From: Algibacter pectinivorans
Lineage (GTDB): Bacteria; Bacteroidota; Bacteroidia; Flavobacteriales; Flavobacteriaceae
Direction of reading: 5' to 3'
DNA length: 64,000 nucleotides
Assembly (NCBI RefSeq): GCF_900112595.1
Contig: NZ_FOMI01000001.1
Span: forward strand, 496,001 to 560,000
The notes under the pieces were generated by a model, which did not search any database, was not told where the DNA came from, and worked only from the letters and a program-made list of their open reading frames with translations. Positions 63,907 to 64,000 of this stretch are shown here, piece after piece (position 1 is the first letter of the stretch; each line of letters starts with the position of its first letter). The translations under genes were made by a program, and so were the position numbers.

Positions 63907-64000
63907 ATGTTTAAACTTTTTACAAAGAATTTTTGGGACGTTACGGCAAGATTAATTTTACGTAACAAAATTGGTATTTTATTAGGTATTATTATTACTA
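63907..64000 (+). CDS. RND/MMPL-type transporter (partial, N-terminus only)
   Basis: The first 31 codons before the right edge: MFKLFTKNFWDVTARLILRN, then a hydrophobic segment KIGILLGIIIT that would be the first membrane helix. The opening matches large RND-superfamily (MMPL/patched-like) exporters of flavobacteria. Too short for a firm call. Confidence 0.5.
   Translation, partial: MFKLFTKNFWDVTARLILRNKIGILLGIIIT

Overview
The window is a chromosomal segment of a low-GC member of the Bacteroidota, most likely family Flavobacteriaceae. The evidence is a giant surface protein with a type B type IX secretion (T9SS) sorting domain beside PorP/SprF-like and OmpA/PD40 genes, an alternative complex III (ACIII) plus cytochrome oxidase operon, a DUF2723 membrane glycosyltransferase, a TAT-variant molybdopterin-like protein, and several promoters of the form TTTG-N19-TAnnTTTG. 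The genus cannot be named from this sequence alone.

Layout. 1-4.8 kb: a small uptake locus with a cut-off MFS sugar-type permease, a secreted glutaredoxin-like protein, a TonB-dependent receptor and a divergent LacI-family regulator. Two identical palindromic operators 21 bp apart lie in the shared intergenic region. 4.8-9.8 kb: queG, a cytochrome P450, a lipoprotein di-heme peroxidase and ruvB. 9.9-17.6 kb: an OmpA/PD40 protein, a PorP/SprF-like protein and a 1.5-kb-residue-class T9SS adhesin with a nearly perfect 516-bp internal duplication. 17.8-29.5 kb: one long operon for quinol oxidation and terminal oxidase (actABCDEF, cox2, cox1). 29.7-37.8 kb: a SPOR protein, infB-nusA-rimP with an attenuator-like hairpin in the leader, a double universal stress protein and a YgiQ-type radical SAM protein.

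37.9-42.6 kb is the accessory part. It holds a 456-bp cassette in which a DUF559 nuclease-like gene is enclosed by perfect 32-bp inverted repeats, a degenerate further copy of the repeat, an unannotated 48-residue ORF, a gene disrupted by an in-frame stop, a cytosine-5 methyltransferase convergent with and overlapping a putative Eco47II-like endonuclease, a MutT-like NUDIX protein and a small orphan. 42.7-52.4 kb returns to core genes: amidase, polA, metallophosphoesterase, a cysteine-free thioredoxin-like protein, a REP-like repeat, polysaccharide deacetylase and DUF2723. 52.5-57.9 kb has tRNA-Gln, an EEP-family nuclease/phosphatase, a secreted unknown, an ABC-F ATPase and a MetA-like barrel protein. 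58-64 kb is the translation cluster rplM-rpsI-rpsB-tsf-pyrH-frr, followed by an outer-membrane barrel protein and the start of an RND/MMPL-type transporter.

How it fits together: most of the window is housekeeping (respiration, translation, replication and repair) plus envelope functions typical of gliding or T9SS-using flavobacteria. The best candidates for under-described biology are the DUF559 inverted-repeat cassette, the possible transcription attenuator ahead of rimP-nusA-infB, and the helix-hairpin-helix tail on ActC.
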